From Siphonodentalium dalli (lineage: Eukaryota > Mollusca > Scaphopoda > Gadilida > Siphonodentaliidae): a DNA stretch of 64,000 nt. The stretch spans positions 258,891,863 to 258,955,862 of the forward strand of contig CP136064.1 in NCBI GenBank assembly GCA_032622095.1. Direction: 5' to 3'. The notes beneath the pieces are model-generated. The model searched no databases. It worked only from the letters and a program-made list of their open reading frames with translations, and had not been told where the DNA came from. The position numbers and the translations under genes are program-made. This document shows, piece by piece, positions 44,895-57,954 of this stretch. How positions within the stretch are numbered: the first letter of the stretch is position 1; every line of letters starts with the position of its first letter.

Positions 44895-44914
44895 TTCGCA
44901 AATATAGATATAGA
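42150..44914 (+). mobile_element. Unclassified 2.8-kb repeat with conserved head and (ACAG)n tail
   Basis: The head 'tactagcagggttacccggc' then 'gttgcccagg' is a repeat start I recall from invertebrate genomes. The tail is 'cacagacagacagacagaca' followed by 'ttcgcaaatatagatataga'. This head-tail layout resembles RTE-like or related short elements, but I see no ORF. Much of the inside is a tandem array. Confidence 0.5.
43270..44860 (+). repeat. About 140-bp diverged tandem repeat
   Basis: Landmarks 'attagattcctc', 'catggggatgatt' and 'tggtggaaatcggc' recur at spacings of roughly 124-150 bases, for 8-10 units. Each unit also holds a C-rich segment such as 'ggtgcccctctcccc'. Units alternate slightly in form, suggesting a higher-order pair of about 280 bases. 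Confidence 0.75.
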
Positions 44915-45339
44915 AGATTGATTGCTCGATAATAAATTACTAACGCAAGCGCGATTGCCTTAAGGACCACATATAGGCCTACTCAAATTAAACAGCAGGA
45001 GGTAGTACCATGCCTCTTGGAAACTAGTGACACAAGATTATTTACTGCAGATGTCACTTCCTATAAAGGAATGAACTGGAAAATATTTCATTTGATTATA
45101 CTTAGTTATTATAAGTGAGGAATTACTGGTAGCGTGATAAAAAAAATCCCAGACAAAAGAATTTTGCTAATATAAAATATTATCACCCGAGCACATATTT
45201 AGGCCTATGTCAGAGATAAGCACCTTGGAATTGAAGACTGCTAGTTTGGGTACAAAGTTTCAGTTTTCTTTAGTAAAATAATCTAACTTAATTTAGAACT
45301 CTGACATATATTAATGAAAACTGTTTGTCTGTCTAGACG
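44915..45339. other. No gene seen
   Basis: AT-rich, no repeat or coding signal recognised. Confidence 0.4.
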
Positions 45340-46080
45340 ACCAAATGGCTGGACCATTGGTGCTAAAAATTGTACATATGGGTCAATTGACCCGGGGAGT
45401 GTCATGGGATTGGTGCCATTGGCATCAGATGTCTTAAAAGGACAATAATGATCAATTATACACCCAAAATGGTCGGAATTTTGTAATAAAGATTGCTTCG
45501 CATGGGTCAATTGACACGAATATTGTCACGAGATAGGTGTTATTAACATCTGATTCAGACGACTTAAATGGGCATAAACAATTCTAATTTAAAAAATGAA
45601 TCATATACACAAAATGGTTAGACTCTGGTCGCTGGAATTTGGTATACAGGGGTAACTTGACCCGGGCAAACTTAAAGGGGAACTTATAGATTATATTATA
45701 GAGATGAGCAATTTTTATCAGCTTAAACGATATGTAGTAAAATTGGTACGTATGGGATTCCATGACCAGGGGAATGTCATGGGATTGGCGCCTTGGACAT
45801 CAGATGACAAACAGGGGGGTTTGTAAATTATGTTAACATAGCTTATCAATTAAAAGCATTTATCATCTCAGAAGATATATGGGAATATTGGTACACAGAG
45901 ATAATATGAAATTGGGCGTGTCATGGGATAGGTGCCGTTGACCTCAGATGACTTAAAGAAGTACTAATAATTAGCAATAAAGAGCGTTTATTATCAACTT
46001 AAAAGTAGAGGTAACTTTATCCAGAGTTTCATGCAATATATATGTGATGCTTATCTCAGGTGACTAATAAATAGTTTAAA
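45340..46080 (+). repeat. Diverged tandem repeat, about 120-150 bp
   Basis: Words such as 'tgacccggggagtgtcatgg', 'gattggtgcc' and 'catcagatgactta' recur around 45385, 45510, 45655, 45765, 45910 and 46015. Units are strongly diverged. No ORF. Confidence 0.6.
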
Positions 46081-46244
46081 TGACTGGAGGGGTCACTAAT
46101 AATGTGTTCATTCTTTACCTGAGCAATGCCAGGTACCCTATCTAGTAATTGATACAGATATGATGGACTTATTTTTTGTATGGTGGAATGATTAGGTCCC
46201 GCGCTGACAGCACCCCTCCTCTCGTGCAAGTTTCCTCACCAATT

Positions 46245-46984
46245 GGTACTTATGGGAGGCCCTTTTCACATTTATTATTTATTTACGCTTAAGCTAAAAT
46301 ATTTGCGCTTAAGTGCAAATATTTGCGCTTAAGTGCAAATAATTTGTGCTTACGCACAAATAAAAAATTAATATGCATTGATTCCCCCTTGAATTAATTT
46401 CAAATAGCACAGGCCTAAACACATCACTAAAGTTTATATAGCCCACCATATGATGGAAACAATCCCCCAGTAGTTTTGTGACCATGGAAATGGTATAGAT
46501 CTGTGCAGGATATGGATATTTTATATAATATACTATATCTCTGGGATGGAGACACAAAGTCTTGGGACAGGGATGCTGATATTATGAAAATAGGGGTTTT
46601 CCCCCTATTTTAAGTCAATAAGTACACCATATGAGGGAAGCAAACCCCCAGTAACCCCCAATTCCCTATTTATGGAAATGGTATATATCTGTGCAGGAGA
46701 TGTCCCTTTAATAAAAAAATATTGAGCTCTGGGAGTGAGGCACCAATTCAGAGAATGCTGATATGCATATGGATTTTTTTCTTCAACTTTCCAGTCTGTA
46801 TGGGGCTACTACTATGGGCCCATGATAATATAATATGAGATGGACTCAATCATTCACATCAAAGGGATGTAAGGGGGGAGTGTTAGGTACATGTATTTGT
46901 GCTTTAGCGCAAATAAATTAATACACATATTTGCGCTTAAGTGCAAATAAATAATAAATGTGAAAAGGGTCTCCCATAGGTACT
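46245..46984. mobile_element. Inverted-repeat element of about 740 bp
   Basis: The left end 'ggtacttatgggaggccctt' is mirrored on the right by 'aagggtctcccataggtac', with arms of about 50 bases continuing into 'tttgcgcttaagtgcaaa' palindromes (at 46309, 46325, 46344 and 46929). The core contains a duplicated segment of about 180 bases ('ggaaatggta' then 'tctgtgcagga' at 46486 and 46675). No target duplication was obvious. Confidence 0.7.
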
Positions 46985-48063
46985 CACTGTCTGATGGCTC
47001 CATTTTCATATTTTAAAATCACCTCCATATCACTTTATTGTGAAGTGCATCATTGATCTACCATTTAGTAAAGGTATCCCACAAATTTGTCATAAATGTA
47101 CTTCAAAGCTTCAAATATATTACTGTATGCAGACATCTATCCAATTATTGGAGATCCTAACACAGGCTTGTCTTTCAATACACAATTGATACAAACGCTT
47201 GCCATTCAAGGCACATATCTAAATTATTGTTCCTTCAATACAATGAAACTCCACAAGTACTAGAGGGCATCAGATGAATATTTAAACTAAACTGTTTAAA
47301 AAATGGAAAGATTCTTTGCAAACTTCAAGCTTCTGTTGGCCCATCAGAGGAGATACTGTAGGGAATCTTTTTGAACAAACCACTTTTATTTGAAATGGAA
47401 GTGCATGACTAAAATATTGTAATCTGTGGGTAACATCAGGCGTGGTTTCTTCACTGCTTCAAGATTGCTGACTAATATTGATTTGAATTTATAGATATTG
47501 GGATGAAATATCTCCAAATATTGACAGTAGAATTCTTGTCTATAGGCTCTATAAAAGCTGGTAATTTAGTGGCACAGCTGGGGGATAATACAAATGGAAA
47601 CACTTTAGAAATGACTTATTGAAAGATGAAATTGCCCACATGCCTGTAAATATATTCATTATTGACTGAATGTAATGCAGAACCACATGCACTGTATCTG
47701 TAATTGATAAACATCTTGCAATGGTTATTTCATTTATAACACTGGTTATACATGTTGGTATATCTTAAAAAGGATAAGATATAAAAATGTTGTTTCATCT
47801 CATCGATAGAGGCAATATTATTTTCATCTCATGCATCCATGAAATGTTGGAAGGTCTTCTCCCCAACTTGTTTTCAGAGGCCATATATCCAGGACAATGG
47901 AGAGAGAGAGAGAAAAGAAATACTGTCAAACTATTTATTCAAGTTCGGGAAAAGTCCATAACAACAATATCTAATATGTGCTCTATAGTAGTACACACAT
48001 GTATATATTAAAGTATGGAGCTTCAAAGATAAAATGAGAGTTGCACAAAATATTGTATTTAAG
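46985..48063. other. No gene seen
   Basis: AT-rich sequence with one GA microsatellite (about 47899-47915). A 74-residue frame at 47787-48011 has no domain. Confidence 0.4.
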
Positions 48064-48217
48064 AAATGAATGTAGTGGGTGTGCGTGTGTTATTGAGGGA
48101 CACAGCGCTGTGGTCGTTTGGGGACATTGTGTAAAGCGGTTGACACTAAATGTGCACCAACAACCTATGTGTAGTATCTCTCAATAACACACACACATAA
48201 ACCCACTGCATTCATTT
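48064..48217. mobile_element. Short MITE with about 38-bp inverted repeats
   Basis: 'aaatgaatgtagtgggtgtg' at the left is mirrored by 'aacccactgcattcattt' at the right, and both arms continue into 'gtgtgttattgag' and its complement. Total length is 154 bases. Confidence 0.8.
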
Positions 48218-50085
48218 GTTTATTTATATAGCTTTTTTATTGTTTATTCCCATAAACAAGACAGTCAATGACTGTGGGTCACTCACCAGACTTTAAAGAC
48301 TGAGACTCTGAAGACTACAAGGGTCAGCACGTGACAATATCGCTTGAGACAAGTAGTTCTAAACAGGAGGTTTAGGTTCTCAGAGCTGGAGGTTCTCAAA
48401 TGAGCAAGGCTCGTCAAATGAAATTTCTAATTGCACACCAATCTCTTACCTTTTATAGAAAACAACCATACCACAGTACTAAGTTCACAAAAATCCTTTT
48501 GCACATCCCTCTTAGATTGAATTTTACAACTGGTACCAGTACTTCAAGCTCTCAAACGTTTGAAAATTACCAACCCCATCAAGTTAAAATTTGTGGCCAA
48601 TTTGGTCCAACAGTTCAACCTGAAGTAGGAACATATGGACTGTTGGTTTAAAACATACATGAGGGAAAAACAAACCAAACTATGAGAACAATTCTAACCT
48701 ATTTTTGATGTGAACATCTAATCTACAACTAATGTTATACCAGGCATGAAATTTTCAACTGTTTAAATTTTGATCAAATAGGGGGTCAAAACTCCACCGC
48801 TCTACACTCCTTCCACATTGCCCCCACCCAGGCTTCCTAGAAATCAATATTATTATACCAGTACCAAACAGGATAGAGGAGAGTTAAATCTCTTATCTCT
48901 GCCCATATTAGAACAAATGTGAATCCCCATCTATGAGATCCATTCATCTAGTAATATCAATATACCCCCACTATCCAATAGGGTATGATTTCACCTGGAT
49001 AAGTGGTGGTTAAGAAAATAATATTGGGACAGCCAAGTCTGTATTTATGGTGTCTGTCCCCTGCAGAATGAGGTCCACAGAAGGTGAATTTAATGACACT
49101 ATTCCCCAAGGTGGAATAGCACAACATATTCCAATAAAATAAACTTTTATCTGAGTTTTTTCAGAACGATATCAATCTTATTCATCAGGTTAATTTTTAC
49201 CTCAAGTCATCTTTTTATCCTATGAGAATTTTTAACTTGTCTGTTATCAGCTACACATTTTATCTTTGTTGCTCGTGTGTCTTTTAAATAATTAGATTTT
49301 TAACCACTCGATGTACACGCATTGAAACAAATTTATTGTGGAATGTGTTTTAAATGTATGTATGTATAATAATAATAATAATAATAATATTCACCCTCTG
49401 GGGATCTCATTTCCTAACGAGAGGCCAATCACGATCGACAGATGTTTAACCCATACCTTGGCGATAGCGATTAGCTATAACTGATAATTGGTCTAAGATA
49501 TGATCACAGTAATACATATATCAGTACTTAAACTTAAAATCAAAAGCTCAAATAATTTGTCTTAAGAAGGGGTTAAAGTATTTGGGGTGGAGGAGGAGTT
49601 GATTTAAATCTCATAACCCTGTCCCTATTCACACAATGACCTCTCACTGTGAAATCCAATGGTTTAGCCATTAATCAATTTGACAGAGGATAAACAATTA
49701 TCCAGCCAGCAGGTTGTTTGTCTTTACCTTCATACAAACACCCCCTAGAGCTCTATAACATATGTCATCACTCAATTAATAACAGATTTCACTTGGAATG
49801 ACATCTATTAAAGGTACTCTCATATACTCTGGATATTGGATGTTCACATGGCAATTTATTGCTATCATTATATTACATGCGACTATTGCAATAAAATCTT
49901 CATATCTTCAAAAAAGGACATCACACCTAATTAATGGTATACAACTAAAACAAATTAGTGTCAATGAATTTTTTTTTTAAATTAAATAATTTTTTTATTA
50001 TTTAATATAAAAGTTTTTAAATATTTTTTGCGTGTTAAATTGAGCAAGGAAATGCAATCTAAAAAAAAATTAAAATTAAAATTTT
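48218..50085. other. Gene-free stretch
   Basis: A TAA microsatellite lies at 49368-49388. The open frame 48400-48651 (83 residues) shows no domain. The AT-rich run 49970-50100 is low complexity. Confidence 0.4.
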
Positions 50086-52480
50086 CAAATTTAAAAACAA
50101 AAGGGTCATAACTCATTTAAAATAAATCGGATCAAACCCAAATTTGAACTTGATCTGTATTTTGGTGTCAATCAGATGAATTTTGTTTTGAGTTATGGCA
50201 GCATGTGTAAATTCTAAGTAAAAAAGGGCCATAACTGTTAAATCAAATTTACCCCAGCCGGACAACAACTCGGTTTGACCGGAAATTAAGTTGGTTCAAG
50301 TTTGAGATAAAGAGGATCTCACTAAAGTTTCTATTTTATACGAAATTTATCAATCGAGTTCACTTAATTTGATTTGAGCTGAGGTTTACCGAGGTTCAAA
50401 TAGAATGTAGTGGACAAGGTTGATCAATTATGTATAAAATAGAACATGTTTGTTATACCGATTATCAGCTGATATAGTGTTATAGACATATATTTTACAC
50501 TGATTGAAAAAAACGCACTATTTTTAAGTTAAGGACATGCTACTGCAGTAAATCTGACAATAGCAACATAGCTTGGGTAATTTATTCTGATGAGTTTGGC
50601 ATAAGATTACTAAGTTGATACTTGATAGACCGTTCCAACATTGGTCAAGTTTCCTGTTGTTTGCATTTTATTATTTCTACGAAGGACAGAGGGCAAATGC
50701 ATCATAATGCTGCTGGCAACATATTAGTTACTCACATCTATTGAATTTGAGTGCACATCTATATTGATGGATTGTTGATGCCTTTGCACTCTGTCCTTCA
50801 ACTATTCATAATAACATGTGAACAACCAGGAACTTTGGCATTTTAGAGATAATCACACAAGAAGTCACCAATTTTTTGAGAATCCTGGAGAATCACTAAG
50901 AATGTGGTTTTCTGTAGTTCACAGAATGGTCATTGTCTACAAGTAGAACGCAGATTTGTACCTCGTGATGTCATGACATGCACAAACATGTATATTGGTG
51001 ATCGCAACGCTTTGTATGCACTTTAAAAAATGACAACTAGTCATTACCTCGACTTTGGAGGAGAAATTGTTTAATACATGGGATAGTTCTGCAGTAAAAA
51101 TTTGCCAGATAAGCGATCGCAGGGGAGAATTCTGCATTCGACTGGTAGACACTGACATAGTCGGCATTATTAAGAGGGTTAATGGGGTCAATATCACATG
51201 TAAACCAAGACAGTGGTTATCCAAAACCAATTCGGTATGATGGGTTTCAGAGGAGAAGATGTTTTAAATAAAGTTGACGGACGGACGGACAGACGAACGC
51301 ACGGACGGACGAGGAGTGATGACTATAGCTCCACCGGAGACTTTGTCTCAGGTGAGCTAAAAACCAGATTATGCCTTTAAGATGAAATTTAAATAACCAT
51401 GCTTATAAAATATAAAAGCATAAACATGCCATCTATGATATCTCATCATATGGCCAACACATCTGCTACCAGTTAATTAACTCAATGCAAGAGAGAGTCA
51501 TTGTCACTTGATACTATATATGTTGCTCTATGTGAGAAGACAACTTCGTGGCATTGTAAACCTGATTTATTAGATTCTACCTGGACAGTGCAAACTGTAT
51601 CTTTGATATATTTTAGAGATGAATAAAATAATCAAAGGGTTATAACGCCATTAAATAATATCGGATCAAACCCATATTCGAACTCGATCTGTATTTTGAG
51701 TTGAGAAACTCACATACAAAATTTGGTATCAGTTGAAAAATGGTTGATTTATCGAAGCATGCATGAATTCTATGTCAAAGGGCCATAACTCCATTAATAA
51801 ATATCGGATCAAACCCATATTCGAACTTGATATGTATTTTGGGCTAAGAAACTCGCATACCAGATTTGGTATGGCAGCATGCATGAATTCTAAGTCATTT
51901 AGGGTTCATACGAAATTTGTCTTGTTTTTTAGTTTTTGTTTACTTCACAACCGTGTAGTGGCATTGAGAAGGACATTCATTTGTTATACTTACATCCCCA
52001 TGTGTATATATTCCTTACAAATTAAAGGACTGATTGAAAGTTTATCTAATTAGATCCACATTGTGTACAATAAAATCAAGATTGTAAATTATGTTTTATA
52101 TACCATATAGTGTCAAACAGGAGAGTTCACGACAGTTAAAACACAATAAAAAACAAACAAAGAGGTTTAAAAGGGAAAAACACCTCACTGAAAAACTTTT
52201 ATTCACTACCAATTGCAATTTGTGACAACCCTTATAATATGAATTGATATGTATGTTATATTTCCATGTTTATGACCAAATAAAAATTTAAAAAAAACAA
52301 ATTAAAAAAACAAAAAAACAAATTCTAAGTAAAAAAAGGGCCATAACTCCGTAAAAATAATTGGATCAAACCCATATTCGAACTTGATCTGTATTTGGTG
52401 CTGAGAAATTCATATACAAAATTTGATTCTGATCAGATAGAAAATAGTTCAGTTATCGCACCATGCGTAAAGTGTCTACA
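50086..52480 (+). repeat. Dispersed units of a 'gggccataactcc' repeat family
   Basis: Related units start near 50100, 50225, 51632, 51776 and 52336. They share 'gggccataactcc', 'atcggatcaaaccca', 'ttcgaacttgatctgtattt' and 'gcatgcatgaattctaagt'. One stretch ends at 51274-51360 in a 'gacggacgg' tract plus 'caggtgagctaaaaa'. I recall this style from bivalve genomes, which is the main hint to the host group. Confidence 0.65.
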
Positions 52481-53640
52481 GACAGAGAGACGGACTAACA
52501 ACGAGTGGTCAATCCGGACAACGACACTATGTTTACCATACTATGGTATGGGTAAACATAAAAATGACCCTATTTGAACAAATCTGAACCCGGTCACCCA
52601 AGGCCCATCCATACCGAATATAATTTAATTTCATTAAAGATTAAAGTTTCATAACTCTGCAGATGTTATAATGGCGTCACTATTTTCAAATTGTATAACA
52701 TGTTTAAAAAAAAAATTCTGTTTGTTAAATTGAGCAAGGTGAAAATTCCAAAAAAGTGAATTAATTTTTTTTTTTTTTAGTTATGTCACTGGCTCAGTCA
52801 ACATTTGACCCAGCGACCTCATTTGAACTAATCTGAATCACAGTCCTCCAAGGACCCTTTGTACCAAATATGAACCCATTCGCCCCAATGAAATTTGAGA
52901 AGTAGTCATTTTAAGAATTACTATGGTGGAAAAGAGTTATGGTCCTAGCTTCGCGACTATTTGACCGGGTGACCTCATTTAAACAAACCTGAACGTGATT
53001 CACATAGGGAACATCCACACCAAATATGAACCCATTCCGTCTAATGGTTCTGGAGAAGATGATTCTTGACGGACAGACGGACAGCTAAAAAGCTGAAAGT
53101 ATTTATTTTCATAAAATCTGCCGAGTATTTTTAACCCACGCAGAACCAAGTCAGTCCAATAATAGCTTGAGTTTCACTAGACCAAGTATTCTCAGTCCAC
53201 AACAGCTTGGGACATCTGTTGGGTTGATGCTGTTTTGGAAGAGTCCCCTCCCATTACTCTTCTATACCAAACTTTACATCCATAATTGTGTGTGGGAGTT
53301 ATCTTGCTTATATGTCTTCAGATGAGGTCAAATGGATGCTTCCTGTATATGAACATAGATGGCAGCCTTTCCCAAGCATGGTGATACCAAAGTATCAAAC
53401 ATGCATAATTATATCAGAGGTCCAAATGTCAGAGCAACAAAATTGATAAGTAAACAAAGCTTTGTTTTCCAGAGAATTTTGATTTGTCTCGCTATCAGAA
53501 AATGTATTTAAACAATACATGAAACGATCATATCATCACTTTACCTTTTCTATCAAGCTTATTCTGTCAGATTATTAATCACATTCAGGGGTTCATGTGA
53601 ATGTCCGGGCTTCACATGTTCATATAGTACATATTTTGAA
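52481..53640 (+). repeat. Related repeat with 'tgacctcattt' units
   Basis: Two units (about 52795-52900 and 52950-53080) share 'tgacctcatttgaac'-like words and 'aaatatgaacccattc', followed by 'gacggacagacggacagcta'. They are probably parts of the same kind of element as the previous entry. The rest is unremarkable. Confidence 0.6.
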
Positions 53641-54439
53641 TGAAAGTCCATTATAGAAGAGTAACGGGAGGGGACTTAATCCTAAAACAGCATCATCCCA
53701 ACCGATATCCGATGTTGTGGACCGACAAGACTTGGTCTAGAGTATCACCTGTGAATTATCAATCGATTTCCATGTTCTGGTCACGTGATGCCACAGGCAA
53801 TGCATTTGAACTATGGGGGGAAAATGACATTGGAGATTTTGTTTTTGTGATGCGTACTATAAAAGACAAATGGAGCCCTCAATTTAATGTCCTCATAGTA
53901 GTGAACATCCCTACCAAATTTCATTGAGATCCAAGCTACTGTTCAAGTTATGATATGAAAAGACATCAGACGTACGTACGCACATCTGACGGACGGACGG
54001 CTAGACAGGTGCAAAACAGTATACCCCACTTTTTTAAAATAAAATATGTGTACACATATGAAAATAATGCATGAACAGTATGTATCATGCAGCTTGAAAT
54101 AATTATAGCTTCCACATCAGTAATCAAATAATATAATATGTTCTTACTGCGAATTGCCCATTGTCAATGTTTGCAACATTTGACTTGCTTGTAAACAAAA
54201 TATAAATTTTATTTTGAGAAGTTTGAATTGGTTTTAGGAAAACATCCGATATCCTAAAGTTCTTCATAGTTTCATAATTTTGGGAATCTGTGCCCCATTG
54301 CTTATATATTACAGCATCAAAGGGACGGAGTTTACAAAGATTGTGAAGTTACAAGTCGAGGCATGATAAACTTATATATACTATGGCAAGTGACAATGTC
54401 ATATCAATATTAACACCTAACACTACCATACATTGTGAC
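53641..54439. other. Repeat tail and unique DNA
   Basis: A 95-residue frame (53640-53927) runs into 'cctaccaaatttcattgaga' and a 'gacggacggacgg' tract near 53990, the tail style of the repeats above, so it is not called a gene. Confidence 0.45.
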
Positions 54440-54745
54440 TATTTGCTATAGGTCCCCATTTGCAGAGGTCCCCTAAAATGGCGAAAAAGAGAGATTTGAA
54501 GGGGAACAGTTGTGTATATGTCAATTGAGACTGATTTTAAATGAATAACGACATGATAATAGTGGCTTGTTCTATCAGTAATATCCGCCGATGTCACTGG
54601 TGCAGACCAATATGATGATAAACATTCGCTATGGGCATACAGTGGCATATATGCATACCTTACTCGTATATAAATTTCGTGCAGTACTAATTTTTGCACA
54701 CCCATCGATGTGCAAATTTAAAACTGAGCAAAAACTAGAAGGAAT
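54440..54745 (+). repeat. Left arm of an outer diverged inverted repeat
   Basis: Read against the complement of 57955-58220, it shares 'gatttgaaggg', 'tcaattgaga', 'agtggcttgttctatca', 'tttgtgcag' and 'ttaaaactgagcaaaaa'. The two arms lie symmetrically around the foldback element at 55042-57683 and are far more diverged than its own arms. Confidence 0.6.
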
Positions 54746-55334
54746 CCTGAGTTTACATCAAACCACATGGCAGACAAAATGGCTATGTTGATGTATTACA
54801 CACATTACTCAATGTTAGACTGAATGGACAAATATAGGTCTGCATGTATGCCAATAGTTTCATACAAGCAACCAACATCAACACAATTACCCATATGTGA
54901 AGTGACAAAACATGGTAACATTGATGATGTTGAAATACATGTGATTGTTAAGAAGTACACATGATCCAGACTGATGGTGCGCGAAAGCACGACCTACAAC
55001 CATGGAGTGACACCTTCCCTGACCAAATAGCCTGAATTAGTGGTGTCAGACCGATTCTCCGAAGACCTATTACTACGAAGGCCCACAACTCCGAAGACCC
55101 GATTCTCCGACGGCCCACAACTCCGAAGACCCGATTCTCCGACGGCCCATAAATCCGAAGATCCGAAAGCCCATAACTCCGAAGGGCCGATTCTCCGAAG
55201 ACCTATAACTCCGAAGGGCCGATTCTCCGAAGACCTATAGCTCCGAAGGCCCGATTCTCCGACGGCCCATAACTCCGAAGGTCCGATTCTCCGAAGATTT
55301 TGTTTTATCGGGGTATTATCGTTTACTAAATAGT

Positions 55335-55549
55335 GTACAGTCCAGTGGCGAAGCCAAGGGGTCCCAAAATTCCTACTGCCCCCATTAAACCTCTACTTGC
55401 TATTTCAGACAATATGGGCCCCTACCAAAACATGTCCAATGTCATGTAAACGCCCGGAAATCGTTCATGGGGCATCAAAATATTCAAACTTTTCCTACTG
55501 CCCCCACCTATATATAAATGGGAATCCTGGCCCGCCACTGACTATACAC
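55335..55549. mobile_element. Small inverted-repeat element inside the foldback
   Basis: 'gtacagtccagtggcgaagc' on the left is mirrored on the right by 'cgccactgactatacac'. The body has two C-rich 'cctactgccccca' copies (about 55370 and 55494). The left end coincides with the inner boundary of the foldback arm, so it may instead be an internal part of the foldback's own terminal repeat. Confidence 0.5.
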
Positions 55550-55565
55550 CAGATACTATAATAAC

Positions 55566-56886
55566 CAGTGTTCACGCTGGACCGAAAAAAACTTTAGCCA
55601 AAAGTTTAGCCAAATGAAAATTTTAATAGCCAAATGAAAAAAACTTTAGCCAAATGTTTTTTGGCCAAATTAAAAAAAACTTTGGCCAAATTAAATCATC
55701 GTTTTCTGGTCGGTTCACAATTGATGACTAAAACGTAAAATCTAACAGACACAGGTAAAATACACAATAATTTAAATAATTTTTATGAACTAGAAGTATT
55801 TTTATATATATCATTTATTAAAAATTTATTAATCTTTATGTGAAAGAGTGATTGGGGGGGGGGGGGATAACCCGGGATTGTCCTTCTTAATTTTGTTTTT
55901 GTTTGTTTTATATCAATATTTTGTTTTAAATCATTAAATATTTATCCTTGCGAAAATATCTAAGTGACATCTGGAAACTAATAACTTAATATTGTTACGC
56001 CATTATCAAATTACAATCTGTCATAAAAACATGCATATTATTTTGACTGTATCGGTATTGACGACAAATAGCCACAAAATATCTGTCGTGATTCACATTT
56101 GGCTGATTAATCTATTGTCTTACACTTGGTGCTCATAAACCTCGACCGTCATAAATACAATGTCATCATAAACATGCATTGTGCGGGAGTCCCGTGAGTG
56201 ACCAGACAGACAATGGGGGATTATGGGATTAAATGTAAAATAATAACCTTTTGCTGTTTCGTGCAGTGACGTAATCTTTCTCCAGATTAAAACAGCCTGT
56301 TACGAACAAATTGCTTATATACCAGCGTCAATGCACACTTTACAAAATATTGCTTTCTTCACATTGTCATGATTCAACCACGGTCGGTTTAATGTCCATG
56401 CGTCTTTGAATGTCCGTCTTGTGAAAACTAAAGATGATTGCATATCACTGTGTGATCGCTTGGTTGATAGAGTTGTCGATCGGATTTCCCTTTGTACTGT
56501 CCGCGATCGGGTTTCCCTTTGTACAGTCGGCAATATATTCCCAGTTTCGATATTTTCGGACTAGATCGTTCATATCACAGAATTGAAAACCAACTTGCCA
56601 AAATTTATGTTAGATTTGGAAATAAAAATATATTTACTGTACACTAATTTGTTACGGAACGATATTTCATAAGTACGAAAAGAATGAAATACTTTCGTCA
56701 CCTAACTTCGTCTTGAATGTCGATCTATTGAGCGCTTTTATTAATTAGCTTTCTGACTCCATGCTTTCAGTCTACATTTGGGGTAAAAAAAGTTTAGCCA
56801 AAAGTTTAGCCAAATGAAATTTTTATTAGCCAAATTCGAAAAAGATTAGCCATTGGCTAATTTGGCTACCGACAGCGTGAACACTG
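55566..56886. mobile_element. hAT-type non-autonomous element, 1321 bp
   Basis: The ends are a perfect 14-base inverted repeat, CAGTGTTCACGCTG (55566-55579 and 56873-56886). The element is flanked by perfect 8-base copies of ATAATAAC (55558-55565 and 56887-56894). Clusters of 'tttagccaaatgaaaa' sit just inside both ends. No transposase frame is present. It is the same family as 10567-11120 and is nested inside the foldback element. Confidence 0.92.
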
Positions 56887-57683
56887 ATAATAACATTACA
56901 TTGGCCCATGAGATGCCAGAGTAAAATGTACAGGGGTGAACGGGGAAGAACTTGTCCTTTTTCATATATAAAATGAACTTGATTGCATCAAATCACCCCA
57001 ATGCAGTCGGATGTGCACAGTTTAATCATATTAATTGTATTAAGACGTACATTGTGGCAAAATAATTGTATTTCTTACATAAATTTAAGCATTCTGTGGA
57101 AAATTATAAGACTTGTCGCACACTACTGATGGTGTAGATATCACCTTATTATAATACATAGTTAACGTTTCCAATATATGAGGGCCCCTTCCCCCCTTTT
57201 CGTACACCGGATTCCACCCATTTTGGACCCGTACGCCGGATTCCAGACGTCAATTTGAAGCTGGACGCCGGATTCCAGGGTCAATTTGAAGCTGGACGCC
57301 GGATTCCATGGTAAATTTGAAGCTGGATTCCGGATTCCAGGGGGGGGATATATTATCTACATGTACATGTTCCATACAAAATATATGTTTTTATGGGGGG
57401 GGGGGCGGTCTTCCCTAGGGCCCATTGACTACGCCACTGGACTGTACACTATTTAATAAGCGATAAAACATGATCTTCGGAGAATCGGCCCTTCGGAGTT
57501 ATAGACCTTCGGAGTTATATGGGCGTTCGGAGTTATAGGCCTTCGGAGTTATGGGCTTTCGGAGTTATGGGTCTTCGGAGTTATGGGATTTCGGAGAATC
57601 GGGACTTCGGAGTTAAGGGCTTTCGGAGAATCGGGGCGTCGGACCTTCGGAGAAATGGGTCTTCAGAGAATCGCTACATAACC

Positions 57684-57954
57684 GAATTAGTTATGTCAAC
57701 ACAACCTGCAGACAAGTAGCATATACACGGTTGTGGTTTTACTTCTTTCTAGTTCATTTCAATGATGTCTATAACTATTTCAGTGTCCGAATAATTATTT
57801 CGAGCATATAAACACACATCTTCACAACAAATTGATGACGCAATTATGTTTTACACTATGTAAATCTGTCTTGATGGTGTTCAAGATTTAATATGTATCT
57901 TCGGGAATGATTAAGCACTTAAACTGTCATCAGATCCAAGATATTTACAAAAAC
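57684..57954. other. Short unique DNA beyond the foldback
   Basis: It starts with the GAATTAGT target copy. No gene or repeat recognised. Confidence 0.4.

Larger units (their letters stand above)
55042..57683. mobile_element. Foldback element with minisatellite inverted arms
   Basis: The left arm (55042 to about 55362) is made of 'ccgattctccgaag'- and 'ggcccataactccgaag'-type repeats of about 32-34 bases. The right arm (about 57420-57683) is the same in reverse ('cttcggagaatcggg' and so on). Both outer ends read inward begin GGT, then share 'cgattctc'. Inner ends share 'aaatagtgtacagtccagtg'. Flanking GAATTAGT at 55034-55041 and 57684-57691 fits an 8-base (possibly 9) target duplication. Foldback elements of this design are known in Drosophila. 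No transposase lies inside. Confidence 0.8.

Noticed and set aside
55042..55300. Possible protein with Pro/Arg-rich repeats (frame 55040-55240)
   Set aside because: It is a translation of the minisatellite arm of the foldback element, with the reverse frame equally open on the other arm.
5020..57412. Many poly-G and poly-C runs of 8-14 bases as possible G-quadruplex regulators
   Set aside because: They occur in scattered, unrelated contexts and are also a common assembly or slippage feature; no consistent position relative to genes.
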